Assembly: GCA_030841105.1 (NCBI GenBank)
Contig: JAVEDE010000126.1
Location: 1 to 59,068 of the forward strand
Direction: 5' to 3'
Length of the DNA: 59,068 nucleotides
Origin: Pyrinomonadaceae bacterium
Lineage (GTDB): Bacteria > Acidobacteriota > Blastocatellia > Pyrinomonadales > Pyrinomonadaceae
In this document: positions 17,374-26,561 of the stretch, piece by piece
How the letters are laid out: every line of letters begins with the position of its first letter
How positions within the stretch are numbered: the first letter of the stretch is position 1
The notes under the pieces: generated by a model
Told to the model about the DNA's origin: nothing
Database searches by the model: none
Seen by the model: the letters and a program-made list of their open reading frames with translations, nothing else
Position numbers and translations under genes: made by a program

Positions 17374-17403
17374 TTGACACGCTTCGGCGACGACTGATAT
17401 AAG
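17374..17403 (+). promoter_or_regulatory. Sigma-70-like promoter upstream of the TonB receptor gene
   Basis: TTGACA (17374-17379), an 18-bp spacer and TATAAG (17398-17403). This is a close match to consensus in a very G/C-rich context. Transcription from about 17410 gives a leader of about 350 nt. The same TTGACA-N18-YATAAG form occurs at 47848-47877. Confidence 0.6.
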
Positions 17404-17415
17404 CCTTCCTAACCT

Positions 17416-17431
17416 GGTTAACCGTTTACGT
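17416..17431 (+). promoter_or_regulatory. Candidate LacI/GalR-family operator
   Basis: GGTTAACCGTTTACGT contains the core AAnCGnTTnC typical of LacI/GalR-family operators. It lies just downstream of the -10 box, a position that would block transcription when occupied. The regulator could be the LacI-family protein encoded at 27803-28879. I found no second copy in the other intergenic gaps of the carbohydrate block. Confidence 0.4.
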
Positions 17432-17757
17432 AATCGCTTAAGCCGCCAGCGCCGTGAGTTCCAAACCGACGGCTTGAGTCACAAACCAGGTTCAGGCTGG
17501 CTCTCAATTTACAATGCGAATCTCAATTGACAAGCGGGTGCCGGGACGGGAGTCTCTCCCTGTGCGCCCGTGTGCCTGCTGTGCGCGTCCCCGTGCGGCG
17601 ACGCCGCGCCGCCGTGTGCAGGTGAGAGTTTCGCGCCTGAGTTGATCAGCGCAGCGGCCGCTTCGCCCGCGCGCTAAAAATATCGTTCTTCCGTTCGTTA
17701 GAAAATTCCCGCGCCCAAGTAGCGCACACTCGTCAGTGTGAGGTTGGAGGAGGAGTC

Positions 17758-20700
17758 ATGAAGTTGAATAAACTGATCTCGTTTCTGCTGTTGACGCTGT
17801 TGCTGGCGTGCGCCGCGCCCGTCGTGCTCGCGCAGAGCGACCGCGGTGCGCTGACCGGCACCGTGACGGATCCGAGCGGCGCGCTGGTCGCCAATGCCAA
17901 GGTCACCGCCACGAATCTCAACAGCGGCGAAGTGCGCGAGGCGCAGACGACAGACGAGGGCGCTTACACCTTGCCGGAACTGAAGGCCGACCCCTACCGG
18001 CTGACGGTGGAAGCGGCGGGCTTCAAAACCGCCGCCATCGAGAATATCCAGATCGCCGTGCAGGTCACGCGCCGCGCCGACATCACGCTGGAAATCGGCG
18101 TCGTGAGCGATGTCGTGACCGTCTCGTCGGACACGACCGCGCTCCAGAGCGACACGCCGGTGCGGCAAACCAACGTCACCGAGCGGCAGGTGAAGGAGTT
18201 GCCGCTGTTGGTGTCGGCCGAATCGGCCGGGCGCTCGCCGCTGGCCTTCATCTTCCTCGACAGCACCGTGACGACCGGATCGGGCACGGGCACGAACGCC
18301 TCCAACTTCCGCGTCAGCGGCGGCCAGAGTCTCGGCACGGAAATCCTGATTGACGGCGCGGCCACGCGGCGCACGCAGAAGGGAACTTTCTTCACGGAAG
18401 TCGCCCCCGGCCCGAACGCCTATCAGGAGTTCACGCTTTCGACCAGCAACTACTCGGCCGAGTTCGGCAACTCGTCGGGCGGCATCGTCAACTTCACGCT
18501 CAAGTCGGGCGGCAACGAAGTCCACGGCGAAGTCTACGACCTCTGGCACAACGACGCGCTGAACGCCAACAGCTTCCTCAACAACGCGCAGGGGCTGCCC
18601 AAGAACCGCGACCACCAGCACAACTTCGGCGGCAACATCGGCGGCCCGATCTACCTGCCGCGCTTCGGCGAGGGCGGCCGGACGTATTACAGCGGCAAGA
18701 ATCGCGCCTTCTTCTTCTTCAACTTCGAGGCTTACCGTTTCTCGCAGGGCGAGAACGTGCTCATCTCCGTCCCGACGCTCCGTATGCGGCAGGGCGACTT
18801 CGGCGAACTGCTGACCGACCCGGATGTGTTGCGCCTGAACGGCCCCATCCGGATTTACGATCCGACGATGCCGGTTGACCGGCGCAACGCGATCCCGAAC
18901 AACGACCTGCGTGGCTACATCAGCCCAGTCACCGGCCAGTCAATCATTGATCCGGTCGGCCGCAACATCGCGCAGTTTTTCCCCGCGCCCAACCGCCCCG
19001 GCGTCTTCCGCAACTACTTCGCGCAGACGCAGATTCCGAACCGGATGAACAGCCCCGTGTTCAAGCTGGATTTCATCCTGTCGGAGAAACAGCGGCTCGG
19101 CTTCAGCTACGCCTTCCGCAACAACACGCGCATCGCGGGCGGCGCGCCGCGCTTCCAAGAGCCTTTCGTCGCGCAGGGCGTGTGGAATCAGTTCTTCAAG
19201 TCGCACTTCTTCCGCTTGCAGCACGACTACACCGTCTCGCCGACGCTGCTCAACCACTTCAACGCCGGGTACAACCGCTACGACGTGGCGAACAAAAACT
19301 TCACCGAGGGCTTCGACCCGTTCACGCTCGGCTTCCCGCGCGGCTCTTTGCAGGGCAAGGCGTTCCCCGTCATCGGCTTCCCCGGTTACGGCGACCCGGC
19401 CGATCCCTTCAACCCGAACGTGCGCGCCTATCAGGGACTCGGCTCGACCTTCTTCAGCGACCAACTGCGCGACAACGCGATGCAGTTCACCGACTTCATC
19501 ACCTCCGTCAGCGGTCGGCACACGATGAAGTTCGGCGCGGACGTGCGCAACAGCCAGTTCAACGTCCACCAGTTAATTGATCCGGGCGGCGAGATCAACT
19601 TCCGCGCCAACCAGACGGCCAACAACTGCTGCGAGCGCAGCGATCAGGGCTTCCCCATCGCGAGTCTCCTGACGGGCGCGACCGAGTTTTCGTTCAACAG
19701 CGTGCAGAACCTCGATCCGGGCTGGCGGCAGTTCTCTCACTCCTATTTCTTTCAGGACGACATCAAGATCACGCAACGCCTGACGCTGAACGCGGGCATT
19801 CGCTACGACCTGCCCGGCCTGCGCTACGAATCGCGCAATCGCTTCCGCGGCTTCGATCCGACCATCCCCAACCCGGCGGCTGGCGGGCGTCTCGGCGCGC
19901 TGGTTGACGCCGAAGGCGGGCTGAACGCCTTGCAGTCGCAGTATCGCACGCTGGCGAAGCCGGACTACTCGAACATCGGCCCGCGTCTGGGTGTCGCTTA
20001 CAGTCTGAACGACAGCACGGTCATCCGCGGCGGCATCGGCCTCTACTATGCTCCGATCCTCTACGGCTTCGGCGGCAACAACACGCTCACCGAAGGCACG
20101 GTCGGCTACAACTCGCCGCGCCCGGCCAACATCAACGGCGGCGCGGACGCCAACTTTGATCTCTTCCTGCGTAACTACCGCCAGACGCCGGGGACTGACC
20201 CCAAAAGCCAGTTCGTCGGCAGCGAAATTGACTACTTCGATCAGAACTTCAAGACCGGCCGCACGCTGCAATACGGCCTCGACATCCAGCGCGAACTGCC
20301 CTACAAGTTCGTCGTCCAACTCAGCTACACCGGACATCGCGCGGATCGCCTCAGGTCAGACCTCGAACGCATCAACGCCGTGCCGCTCAACGCCCTGAAA
20401 CTCGGCGACGCATTGCTCAACCGCCCGCTCAGGGACGTGAACGCCGCGGAGCGCACCTACGCCGCGAGCGTCGGCGTGCCGCTGCCCGCCAGCCCCAACG
20501 CGGTTTACACGGGCTTCGACGGCAGCGTCGGGCAAGCCTTGAAGCCCTACCCGCAGTACGGGCGGATCAGGAATCAACTGGAGAGTCTGGGCAGGAGTTG
20601 GTACAACGCCGGGACGGTCAAACTCGACCGGCGATTCTCGCGCGGCATCCAGTTCGGCCTGTCCTACACGTTCGCGAAACTGATCACGGATGCCTCGGAA

Positions 20701-21444
20701 GATTTGTTCGGCGGCTCGCCCATCGGGAGCGTGATCCAGAACCCTTACGACCGCGGTTCGCTCCGCTCCGTTTCGCCCAACAGCATCCCGCACGTCTTCG
20801 TCGCCAACTACCTGATCGAACTTCCGTTCGGCAAAGGCAAGCGTTGGCTCAGTCAAGGGCGGCTGGCGGACTTCTTTGCAGGCGGCTGGCAGATCAGCGG
20901 CGTCCAGCGTTACCAGTCGGGGCTGCCGCTCGTCATCCGTCGCACGGGGCAGGACGCGTTCAGTTGCAGCGGCGCGACGGGCTTCTGCACGGACGTGCGG
21001 CCGAACCTGACGGGGCAGCCGATTCTGACCAACGATCAGACGCTCTTGAACGGCCGCGCGCGCATCTTCAACCCGGCCGCCTTCTCCTCGCCGCCGAGCT
21101 TTAACCGGGACACACCGGCGGAGTTTTTGGCGAACGGCATGATCAACCCGGCTTACGCCGCCTATTACGCCAACCCGCTCCGCTTCTTCGGCAACGCGCC
21201 GCCCGTCATTGATCAGGCGCGCGACCTGCCGTTCCTGAGCGAGAACATCAGCCTGCTCAAGAAGACGCGTCTGACCGAAGCCCTGACGATGGAACTCGGC
21301 GCGGAGTTCTTCAACATCTTCAACCGCCACCGGCTCACACAGCCGGGAAGCGACTTGAACGAGGGTGTCGGCTTCAGCTTCTCAAGCATTGACGCGGGGT
21401 ATCAACCGCGCATCATTCAACTCCGCGTGCGATTCACTTACTAG
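17758..21444 (+). CDS. Oar-type TonB-dependent outer-membrane receptor
   Basis: This is a 1228-aa receptor of the type abundant in Acidobacteria. A signal peptide (1-27, ending VVLAQS) is followed by a carboxypeptidase-regulatory-like domain (GALTGTVTDPSGALVANAKVT to LTVEAAGF, about 30-110). Then come a plug domain (about 125-260, FRVSGGQSLGTEILIDGA and EFGNSSGGIVNFTLKSGG) and a long beta-barrel ending in the aromatic RIIQLRVRFTY. Such receptors bind oligosaccharides or other large substrates and import them with energy from TonB-ExbBD, which is encoded elsewhere. GGAGGAG lies 5 bases before the ATG. Its position at the head of a carbohydrate block, and a LacI-type operator at its promoter, suggest a sugar-polymer ligand. 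A terminator follows, so it is probably a single-gene transcript. Confidence 0.95.
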   Translation: MKLNKLISFLLLTLLLACAAPVVLAQSDRGALTGTVTDPSGALVANAKVTATNLNSGEVREAQTTDEGAYTLPELKADPYRLTVEAAGFKTAAIENIQIAVQVTRRADITLEIGVVSDVVTVSSDTTALQSDTPVRQTNVTERQVKELPLLVSAESAGRSPLAFIFLDSTVTTGSGTGTNASNFRVSGGQSLGTEILIDGAATRRTQKGTFFTEVAPGPNAYQEFTLSTSNYSAEFGNSSGGIVNFTLKSGGNEVHGEVYDLWHNDALNANSFLNNAQGLPKNRDHQHNFGGNIGGPIYLPRFGEGGRTYYSGKNRAFFFFNFEAYRFSQGENVLISVPTLRMRQGDFGELLTDPDVLRLNGPIRIYDPTMPVDRRNAIPNNDLRGYISPVTGQSIIDPVGRNIAQFFPAPNRPGVFRNYFAQTQIPNRMNSPVFKLDFILSEKQRLGFSYAFRNNTRIAGGAPRFQEPFVAQGVWNQFFKSHFFRLQHDYTVSPTLLNHFNAGYNRYDVANKNFTEGFDPFTLGFPRGSLQGKAFPVIGFPGYGDPADPFNPNVRAYQGLGSTFFSDQLRDNAMQFTDFITSVSGRHTMKFGADVRNSQFNVHQLIDPGGEINFRANQTANNCCERSDQGFPIASLLTGATEFSFNSVQNLDPGWRQFSHSYFFQDDIKITQRLTLNAGIRYDLPGLRYESRNRFRGFDPTIPNPAAGGRLGALVDAEGGLNALQSQYRTLAKPDYSNIGPRLGVAYSLNDSTVIRGGIGLYYAPILYGFGGNNTLTEGTVGYNSPRPANINGGADANFDLFLRNYRQTPGTDPKSQFVGSEIDYFDQNFKTGRTLQYGLDIQRELPYKFVVQLSYTGHRADRLRSDLERINAVPLNALKLGDALLNRPLRDVNAAERTYAASVGVPLPASPNAVYTGFDGSVGQALKPYPQYGRIRNQLESLGRSWYNAGTVKLDRRFSRGIQFGLSYTFAKLITDASEDLFGGSPIGSVIQNPYDRGSLRSVSPNSIPHVFVANYLIELPFGKGKRWLSQGRLADFFAGGWQISGVQRYQSGLPLVIRRTGQDAFSCSGATGFCTDVRPNLTGQPILTNDQTLLNGRARIFNPAAFSSPPSFNRDTPAEFLANGMINPAYAAYYANPLRFFGNAPPVIDQARDLPFLSENISLLKKTRLTEALTMELGAEFFNIFNRHRLTQPGSDLNEGVGFSFSSIDAGYQPRIIQLRVRFTY

Positions 21445-21462
21445 ACGGCTGTGGTGACGCGG

Positions 21463-21517
21463 CGGGCGGCGCGGGAGAGGTGGAGTCAAAACTACTCTTC
21501 CCGCGCCGCCCGTTTTT
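21463..21517 (+). terminator. Intrinsic terminator of the receptor gene
   Basis: CGGGCGGCGCGGGAGAG (21463-21479) pairs with CTCTTCCCGCGCCGCCCG (21495-21512) with one bulged T, followed by TTTTT. This excludes coding use of the open frame upstream of 21532. Confidence 0.9.
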
Positions 21518-21531
21518 ACAGCGGTAGACGC

Positions 21532-23223
21532 ATGACGACAACACGCAGCCCCATCACGCTGCGCTCGAAGCGCTTTCTTCGCCGCCTCTCGCTGGCGTTG
21601 CTCGCCTGCCTCGCGGCGGCGGCGGGCATCTGCGCGACGGCGGGCAACGTGCGTGCGTGTGTGCCCGTCGCGGTTCAGGCGGCTACCGGGCAGAGAGCCG
21701 ACGCGCTCGTCGCCGCGGGCGTGGCCGCGCTCGAACGCGACGACGCATCGGCGGCGAAGGCGTCGTTTGAACGCGCGCTCGAAGTGGATCGCCGCAACGT
21801 CGCCGCGCACACTTATCTGGGCGTGCTGGCGGATCGCGCCGGGCAACTCGCGGAAGCCGAGCGGCACTTCGCCGCCGCCGCCGTCAACGCCCCGCTGTCC
21901 GCTCAGGCGCGTAACAATCACGGCGCGATCCTGCTCCGTCTCGGCCGCACTCAACAGGCCGCCGCGCAGTTTGAAATCTCTCTCAAACTCGCCCCCGACC
22001 AGCCGAGCGCGCTCGTCAATCTGGCGCAGATACTCTTCGCCGCCGGTACGCCCGACCAACTCGCGCGCGCGCGCACACTCTTTGAACGCGCCCGCCGCAT
22101 CGCGCCCGACGCTTCCGTCGCACGCTCGCTCGTCGTCGTCGCGCTGCGCCTGAACGACGCGGCGGCGGCGAAGCAGTATTACCGCGACTACAAATCTCTC
22201 AACGCTTCTGCCGACGCGGGCGATGCGAATGAAGCGGCCTCGGCGCACGCCGCGCTCGGCGCGGCCTTACTCGCCGCCGGACTCTCGGACGAAGCGGTCG
22301 CCGAACTCGAAGCCGCGCACGCGCTCGCGCCTTCGGAGACGGATGTCATCCTGCAACTGGCGCGCGCGCAACTCGCACGCGGCGACGTTCCGGCGGCCGG
22401 GCGCACGCTCGAAGGGGCGGTAGCGCGCGGCATTCAGGCCGCGCCCGTCTTCGCCGCGCTCGCAGAGGTCTACGTCAAAAGCAATCACATCGAGAACGCC
22501 ATCCCCGCCATGCGCCTCGCCATTGAGCGCGACGGCGGGAAGGAAGAATATTACTTCCGCTACGCGATGATGTTGACGGAGACTGGCGCGCCCGCCGCCG
22601 CCATCATCCGTCTCAACGAGGCGCTCGAAAAGTTTCCCCGCTCGACGCGTCTCTGGTTCGCGTTGGGGCTGGCGCAGTTCAAGTCGAACAAGAACGACGA
22701 GGCGGCTGCGGCCTTGTCGCACGTCGTCTCGCTCGACCCGAAGTTCGCGCCCGCGCTCGCCTATCTCGGCATGACCTACGTCGAACTAGGGCGTTACGAC
22801 GAGGCCGTCAAGTTCTACGAACAGACGCTCGCCCTAGACTCTACTCTCGGCGTCGTCAACTACCTCGCCGCCGAAGCGTTGCTCAAACAGAACTCCGCCG
22901 ACATGCCGCGCGTCGAGAGTCATCTGGTGCGCGCCGTGCGTGCGGACGACTCTTTCGCTCCGGCGCGGCTCGCGCTCGCAAAAGTCTATTTGCGCGACAA
23001 CCGTTTGACGGAGGCGGCGGCCGAACTCGAACGCGCCGTCGCGCGCGATCCGAATCTGGCCGAGGCGCACTACCAACTCGGCCGCGTCTACGGTCGGCTC
23101 AAGCGCACGGCCGAGGCACAGGTCGCGCTCGCGAATTTCAAACGCCTCAACGACGCGCAGAAGGAGCAGGCGCAAAAGGAGCGTCAAGAGATCGCGCGCC
23201 GACTGGCGAACGTCAGGTTCTAA
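21532..23223 (+). CDS. Secreted multi-TPR protein
   Basis: The 563-aa product has a basic N-region (MTTTRSPITLRSKRFLRR), a hydrophobic signal core (LSLALLACLAAAAGICA) and about a dozen TPR units covering almost the whole length. Examples are AHTYLGVLADRAGQLAEAERHF, LWFALGLAQFKSNKNDEAAAALS and AHYQLGRVYGRLKRTAEAQVAL. The start at 21532 is chosen because the upstream frame contains a terminator. TPR solenoids act as protein scaffolds, here probably periplasmic. In Acidobacteria such genes often lie next to Oar-type receptors; whether it binds the receptor is unknown. Confidence 0.85.
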   Translation: MTTTRSPITLRSKRFLRRLSLALLACLAAAAGICATAGNVRACVPVAVQAATGQRADALVAAGVAALERDDASAAKASFERALEVDRRNVAAHTYLGVLADRAGQLAEAERHFAAAAVNAPLSAQARNNHGAILLRLGRTQQAAAQFEISLKLAPDQPSALVNLAQILFAAGTPDQLARARTLFERARRIAPDASVARSLVVVALRLNDAAAAKQYYRDYKSLNASADAGDANEAASAHAALGAALLAAGLSDEAVAELEAAHALAPSETDVILQLARAQLARGDVPAAGRTLEGAVARGIQAAPVFAALAEVYVKSNHIENAIPAMRLAIERDGGKEEYYFRYAMMLTETGAPAAAIIRLNEALEKFPRSTRLWFALGLAQFKSNKNDEAAAALSHVVSLDPKFAPALAYLGMTYVELGRYDEAVKFYEQTLALDSTLGVVNYLAAEALLKQNSADMPRVESHLVRAVRADDSFAPARLALAKVYLRDNRLTEAAAELERAVARDPNLAEAHYQLGRVYGRLKRTAEAQVALANFKRLNDAQKEQAQKERQEIARRLANVRF

Positions 23224-23252
23224 CAGCACGGAGACAGCACGGAGATTTTCAC

Positions 23253-23999
23253 ATGTCGCATACGTCGCGTTTAATCCTCGCCGCCCTCGTCACCTGTGCG
23301 GCCGCCGCGCTCTCGCCCGCACAGCAGCAACAGCAGTCGCCCGCTGCTCCGTCGGGGCAGACCGCACCGCAGCAACAGCCGCAGCAGTCGCAACCGGCTT
23401 TCGATCAGTGGGGCGACGAGTTTGACGGCGGCGCGCTGGACGAGACGAAGTGGGAGCGTTTCAGTTTTGAAGGCGGCAGCGGCGGCAAGTTTGAAGTGAG
23501 AGACGGCCAACTGCGCCAGCGCAGCATGAGCGGCACGCGCGCCGGGGTGCGGAGCAGGCAGAGTTTTACGGGCGACCGTTTCAGCGTCGAGGCGCGCGTC
23601 GCCAAAGTCGGGGCGCAACTGCCGAAGCCGGAAGATAAGTCTTCCACGCTCGGCTTCGCCGGTCTCACCATTCTCTTCGACGGCGCGGGGCGCAACCGCA
23701 TCGAGTGGATTCTCACGAGCGAGGGCACGTTCGAGGCGTGGTCAATCGTGGACGGGCAGGGCGAGCGGCTCGACGACCGCAAGCTCGGCACGAAGTTGAA
23801 GAACCCCGTGCTCGCCATCATCCGGCGCGGCGACGAGTTTCTCTTCGTCCTCAACGGACCTGACAGCCCGCCGCAGGATGCGCAGATCGGTTTGAAGAAG
23901 ACCATTAAGAATCTGCCGCGCAGCTTTCGCGTCATGCTCTACGGCTTCGGCAGTTCCGAGAACAACTGGGACTCGCTGCGCGTCGTCGTAGCCAAATAG
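23253..23999 (+). CDS. Secreted concanavalin-A-like domain protein
   Basis: The 248-aa product has a signal peptide (1-24) and a Gln/Pro-rich linker (SPAQQQQQSPAAPSGQ). A beta-sandwich follows, starting DEFDGGALDETKWERFSFEGG and ending NNWDSLRVVVAK. This pattern (a compact start motif with D-E-F-D-G, later RIEWILTSEG, then FVLNG and FGSSENNW) is that of the ConA-like lectin/glucanase fold used as accessory domain in glycosidases and in DUF1080-type proteins. No catalytic E-x-D-x-E motif is visible, so carbohydrate binding is more likely than hydrolysis. It lies 29 bases after the TPR gene and before a GH43 gene. Confidence 0.7.
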   Translation: MSHTSRLILAALVTCAAAALSPAQQQQQSPAAPSGQTAPQQQPQQSQPAFDQWGDEFDGGALDETKWERFSFEGGSGGKFEVRDGQLRQRSMSGTRAGVRSRQSFTGDRFSVEARVAKVGAQLPKPEDKSSTLGFAGLTILFDGAGRNRIEWILTSEGTFEAWSIVDGQGERLDDRKLGTKLKNPVLAIIRRGDEFLFVLNGPDSPPQDAQIGLKKTIKNLPRSFRVMLYGFGSSENNWDSLRVVVAK

Positions 24000-24072
24000 G
24001 ACGGGGGACATTGGCCGCTTAGTGGCGGCAAGAGTCGCTGCACTTTCAATACTTTCAATTCGTTCGCACGCG

Positions 24073-25287
24073 ATGAAGATGCCGAACAACTTGAGACGGA
24101 TCACGAAGAGAGCGTTGACGCCCGGTCGCAACCGTCGCCGTCGTCGGCTTGCGCCCTGTTGTGCCGTCGCGCTCTTTTCGATTTCGTGCCTGACCTCGGC
24201 GGCGGGCATCGTCGCGCAGCCGCGCCGGAACACTCCGCCGGGTCGCGCCGCGGTGACGACAAGGCGCGGCGAGACGAAGCGCGCGGCCAACACTTACACG
24301 AACCCCGTCTTCGACGAAGACTTCCCCGACCCGACCGTCATCCGCGCGTCCGACGGCTTCTACTACGCTTACGCCACGCAAGGGATCGTCGCGGGTCAGA
24401 CGCATAACATTCAGGTCGCACGCTCGCGCGACCTCACGCGTTGGGAACGGCTCGGCGACGCGCTGCCCGCGAAACCCGTCTGGGCGAACCAGACGCAGAA
24501 GTTCTGGGCGCCGCACGTCAGCGAACACGACGGCGTGTTTTATCTCTACTACTCCGCCGACCCGAACACGCTCACGGGCTTGTGCCTCGCCGTCGCCACG
24601 GCAAAGAGTCCGCGAGGGCCGTTTACGGATAGCGGCAAACCTCTGAAGTGCGGCAAGTCGTTCGTCAACATTGATCCGATGGCCTACGACGACCCGCGCA
24701 CGGGCAAGCGTCTGCTCTACTGGGGTTCGGGCTTCGAGCCGCTACGCGTGCAGGAGTTGGCCGCCGACCGCGTGAGTTTCAAACGCGGCAGCACGGCGCG
24801 CGAAGTCGTGTTTCCGATCAAGACCGAAGACCCGTCGAACTACCAGCGACTCATCGAGGGCGCGTGGGTCACACACCGCGACGGCTTCTACTATCTCTTC
24901 TTCTCCGGCGACAACTGCTGCGGCGACAAGGCGCACTACGCCGTGATGGTCGCGCGTTCGCGCGCTGCCGAAGGGCCTTTCGAGACGCTCGCGGCCGCGA
25001 CGGGCGAACCGCAGAGCGTCATCCTCGAACTCAACACGCGCTTCATCGCGCCCGGCCACAACTCCGTCATCCGCGACGCGGCGGGCGACGATTGGATCGT
25101 CTATCACGCGATTGACGCGGGCAGGCGCAACATCGAAGCCATCGCGGGCGACCGCGACGTGCGCCGCATCATGCTCATGGATCGGCTCGTCTATCGCAAA
25201 GGCTGGCCGCGCGTCGAATGGGGCAGCCCTTCGACGCTCGCGAAGCCCGCGCCCGTCGTTGCTCCCGTCGCAGAGTCGGCGCGTTAA
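24073..25287 (+). CDS. Secreted GH43 glycosidase (single domain)
   Basis: The 404-aa five-bladed-propeller glycoside hydrolase of family 43 has a basic N-terminal region and signal-like core (CAVALFSISCLTSAAGIVAQ). The three expected acidic residues are visible: base Asp in FDEDFPDPTVIRASDG, pKa-tuning Asp in NIDPMAY and acid Glu in LIEGAWVTHRDG. Family members are mostly arabinofuranosidases, arabinanases, xylosidases or galactan-active enzymes; this sequence alone does not decide. A Cys pair (SGDNCCGD) probably forms a disulfide, matching an exported enzyme. The start is uncertain: a GTG at 24022 is in frame, but no ribosome site favours it. It precedes galT and galK and is probably co-transcribed with them. 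Confidence 0.88.
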   Translation: MKMPNNLRRITKRALTPGRNRRRRRLAPCCAVALFSISCLTSAAGIVAQPRRNTPPGRAAVTTRRGETKRAANTYTNPVFDEDFPDPTVIRASDGFYYAYATQGIVAGQTHNIQVARSRDLTRWERLGDALPAKPVWANQTQKFWAPHVSEHDGVFYLYYSADPNTLTGLCLAVATAKSPRGPFTDSGKPLKCGKSFVNIDPMAYDDPRTGKRLLYWGSGFEPLRVQELAADRVSFKRGSTAREVVFPIKTEDPSNYQRLIEGAWVTHRDGFYYLFFSGDNCCGDKAHYAVMVARSRAAEGPFETLAAATGEPQSVILELNTRFIAPGHNSVIRDAAGDDWIVYHAIDAGRRNIEAIAGDRDVRRIMLMDRLVYRKGWPRVEWGSPSTLAKPAPVVAPVAESAR

Positions 25288-25393
25288 AGTTATCCGCGCG
25301 GGTCGTTGTCGCGGGAGGTCGAAATAGTTCGCGGCGGGTTGGAATCCGTGCTTTAATTCGTGCTTCACACCACAGGCTGAAATCAGGAGCGGC

Positions 25394-25564
25394 ATGCAAC
25401 GCAGGCAGATCACTCTCGAAGACGGGCGTTACCTCATCTTCTACACCTTCGACGAAGAGGCGGCGTCGCCGACTCCGCCGGAGAGCGCGGGCGACGAACA
25501 AGCTCCCGCGCGCGTGGAAGAGCCGACGGCCGAACCGCAGGCGACGGAGGAGCGACGTGTCTGA
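25394..25564 (+). CDS. Small acidic-tailed protein upstream of galT
   Basis: A 56-codon frame starts MQRRQITLEDGRYLIFYTFDEE and continues as a Glu/Pro/Ala-rich tail (PTPPESAGDEQAPARVEEP) ending RRV. AGGAG at 25385-25389 lies 4 bases before the ATG. Its stop codon overlaps the galT GTG start by 8 bases, the same overlap as galT/galK, which suggests translational coupling. The first 20 residues look like a short beta hairpin, the rest disordered. Function unknown. Confidence 0.7.
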   Translation: MQRRQITLEDGRYLIFYTFDEEAASPTPPESAGDEQAPARVEEPTAEPQATEERRV

Positions 25565-26561
25565 ACTCCGCTGGAATCCTTTGATGGGCGAGTGGGTGGC
25601 GACGGCCACGCACCGGCAGACGCGCACCTTCCTGCCGCCCGCAGACTTCTGCCCGCTCTGCCCCACGAAGCCCGGCGGCTTCCCCACGGAAATCCCCGAA
25701 CCCACTTACGACATCGTCGCTTTCGAGAACCGTTTTCCGAGTTTGCAACCCGAACCTCCCGCTCCGGCCGTCGAAGCCACGGAACTCTACCCGGTGCGTC
25801 CCGGCGTCGGCGTCTGCGAGGTGCTCGTCTACACGCCGCACCACAACTCGACGCTCGCCGCCGAACCGGTCGAACAGATTCACCAACTCGTCGAGGTCTG
25901 GACGGATCGCTTCCGCGAACTCTCTGCGCTTGAGTTCGTCGAATACGTCTTCATCTTCGAGAACAAGGGCGAGGCCATCGGCGTCACGCTCCACCACCCG
26001 CACGGGCAGATTTACGCCTACCCGTTCATCCCGCCGCGCGTCGAACGAGAACTCGAACAGTCGCGCGCGCACAGGGACAAGACCGGACGCTGTTTGCTCT
26101 GCGACATCCTCGCGGGCGAACGTGCAGACGGCCGCCGCATCGTCGCGTCGAACGATTCATTCGCCGCCTACGTCCCGTTCTTCGCGCGCTATCCCTACGA
26201 AGTCCACATCGCCAGCGCGCGCCACCTGCAAGCCCTGACCGACATGACGGACGTAGAGCAACGCGACCTCGCCTCGATACTCAAGACCGTGCTCGTCGCC
26301 TACGACAAACTGTTCGACCTCTCGTTCCCTTACATGATGGTCTTGCACCAGCGACCCTCGGACGGCGGCGACTACGACTATTATCATTTCCACATCGAGT
26401 TCTACCCGCCGCTGCGCACAGCGACCAAGTTGAAATATCTGGCGGGCAGCGAGTCGGGCGCAGGCATGTTCATCAACGACACTTTGGCCGAAGAGAAGGC
26501 CGCCGAACTGCGCGCGCGCGTCGCGCCCGTCGTCTGGCAAAAGGAGGGCAGCGGTGATTGA
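25557..26561 (+). CDS. galT: Galactose-1-phosphate uridylyltransferase (GTG start)
   Basis: The 334-aa Leloir-pathway enzyme converts galactose-1-phosphate and UDP-glucose to UDP-galactose and glucose-1-phosphate. The N-terminus VSELRWNPLMGEWVATA is typical. A Cys pair (CPLC) provides zinc ligands, HHPHGQIYAYP holds the active-site HPH with the nucleophilic histidine, and YYHFHIEFYPP supplies further metal/phosphate contacts. The GTG at 25557 has GGAGG at 25546-25550; the open frame extends upstream without homology. It overlaps the small gene before it and galK after it by 8 bases each, so these are one operon. No UDP-galactose epimerase (galE) is in the window, so the pathway is completed elsewhere. 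Confidence 0.96.
   Translation: MSELRWNPLMGEWVATATHRQTRTFLPPADFCPLCPTKPGGFPTEIPEPTYDIVAFENRFPSLQPEPPAPAVEATELYPVRPGVGVCEVLVYTPHHNSTLAAEPVEQIHQLVEVWTDRFRELSALEFVEYVFIFENKGEAIGVTLHHPHGQIYAYPFIPPRVERELEQSRAHRDKTGRCLLCDILAGERADGRRIVASNDSFAAYVPFFARYPYEVHIASARHLQALTDMTDVEQRDLASILKTVLVAYDKLFDLSFPYMMVLHQRPSDGGDYDYYHFHIEFYPPLRTATKLKYLAGSESGAGMFINDTLAEEKAAELRARVAPVVWQKEGSGD

Larger units (their letters stand above)
17243..17757. other. 515-base regulatory gap between divergent genes
   Basis: No supported gene. It contains the promoter-like pair at 17374-17403, a LacI-type operator at 17416-17431, a pair of similar strings (CTCAATTTACA near 17500 and CTCAATTGACA near 17523), and a small hairpin CACACT-CGTC-AGTGTG at 17725-17740 just upstream of the receptor's ribosome site. 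Confidence 0.6.
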
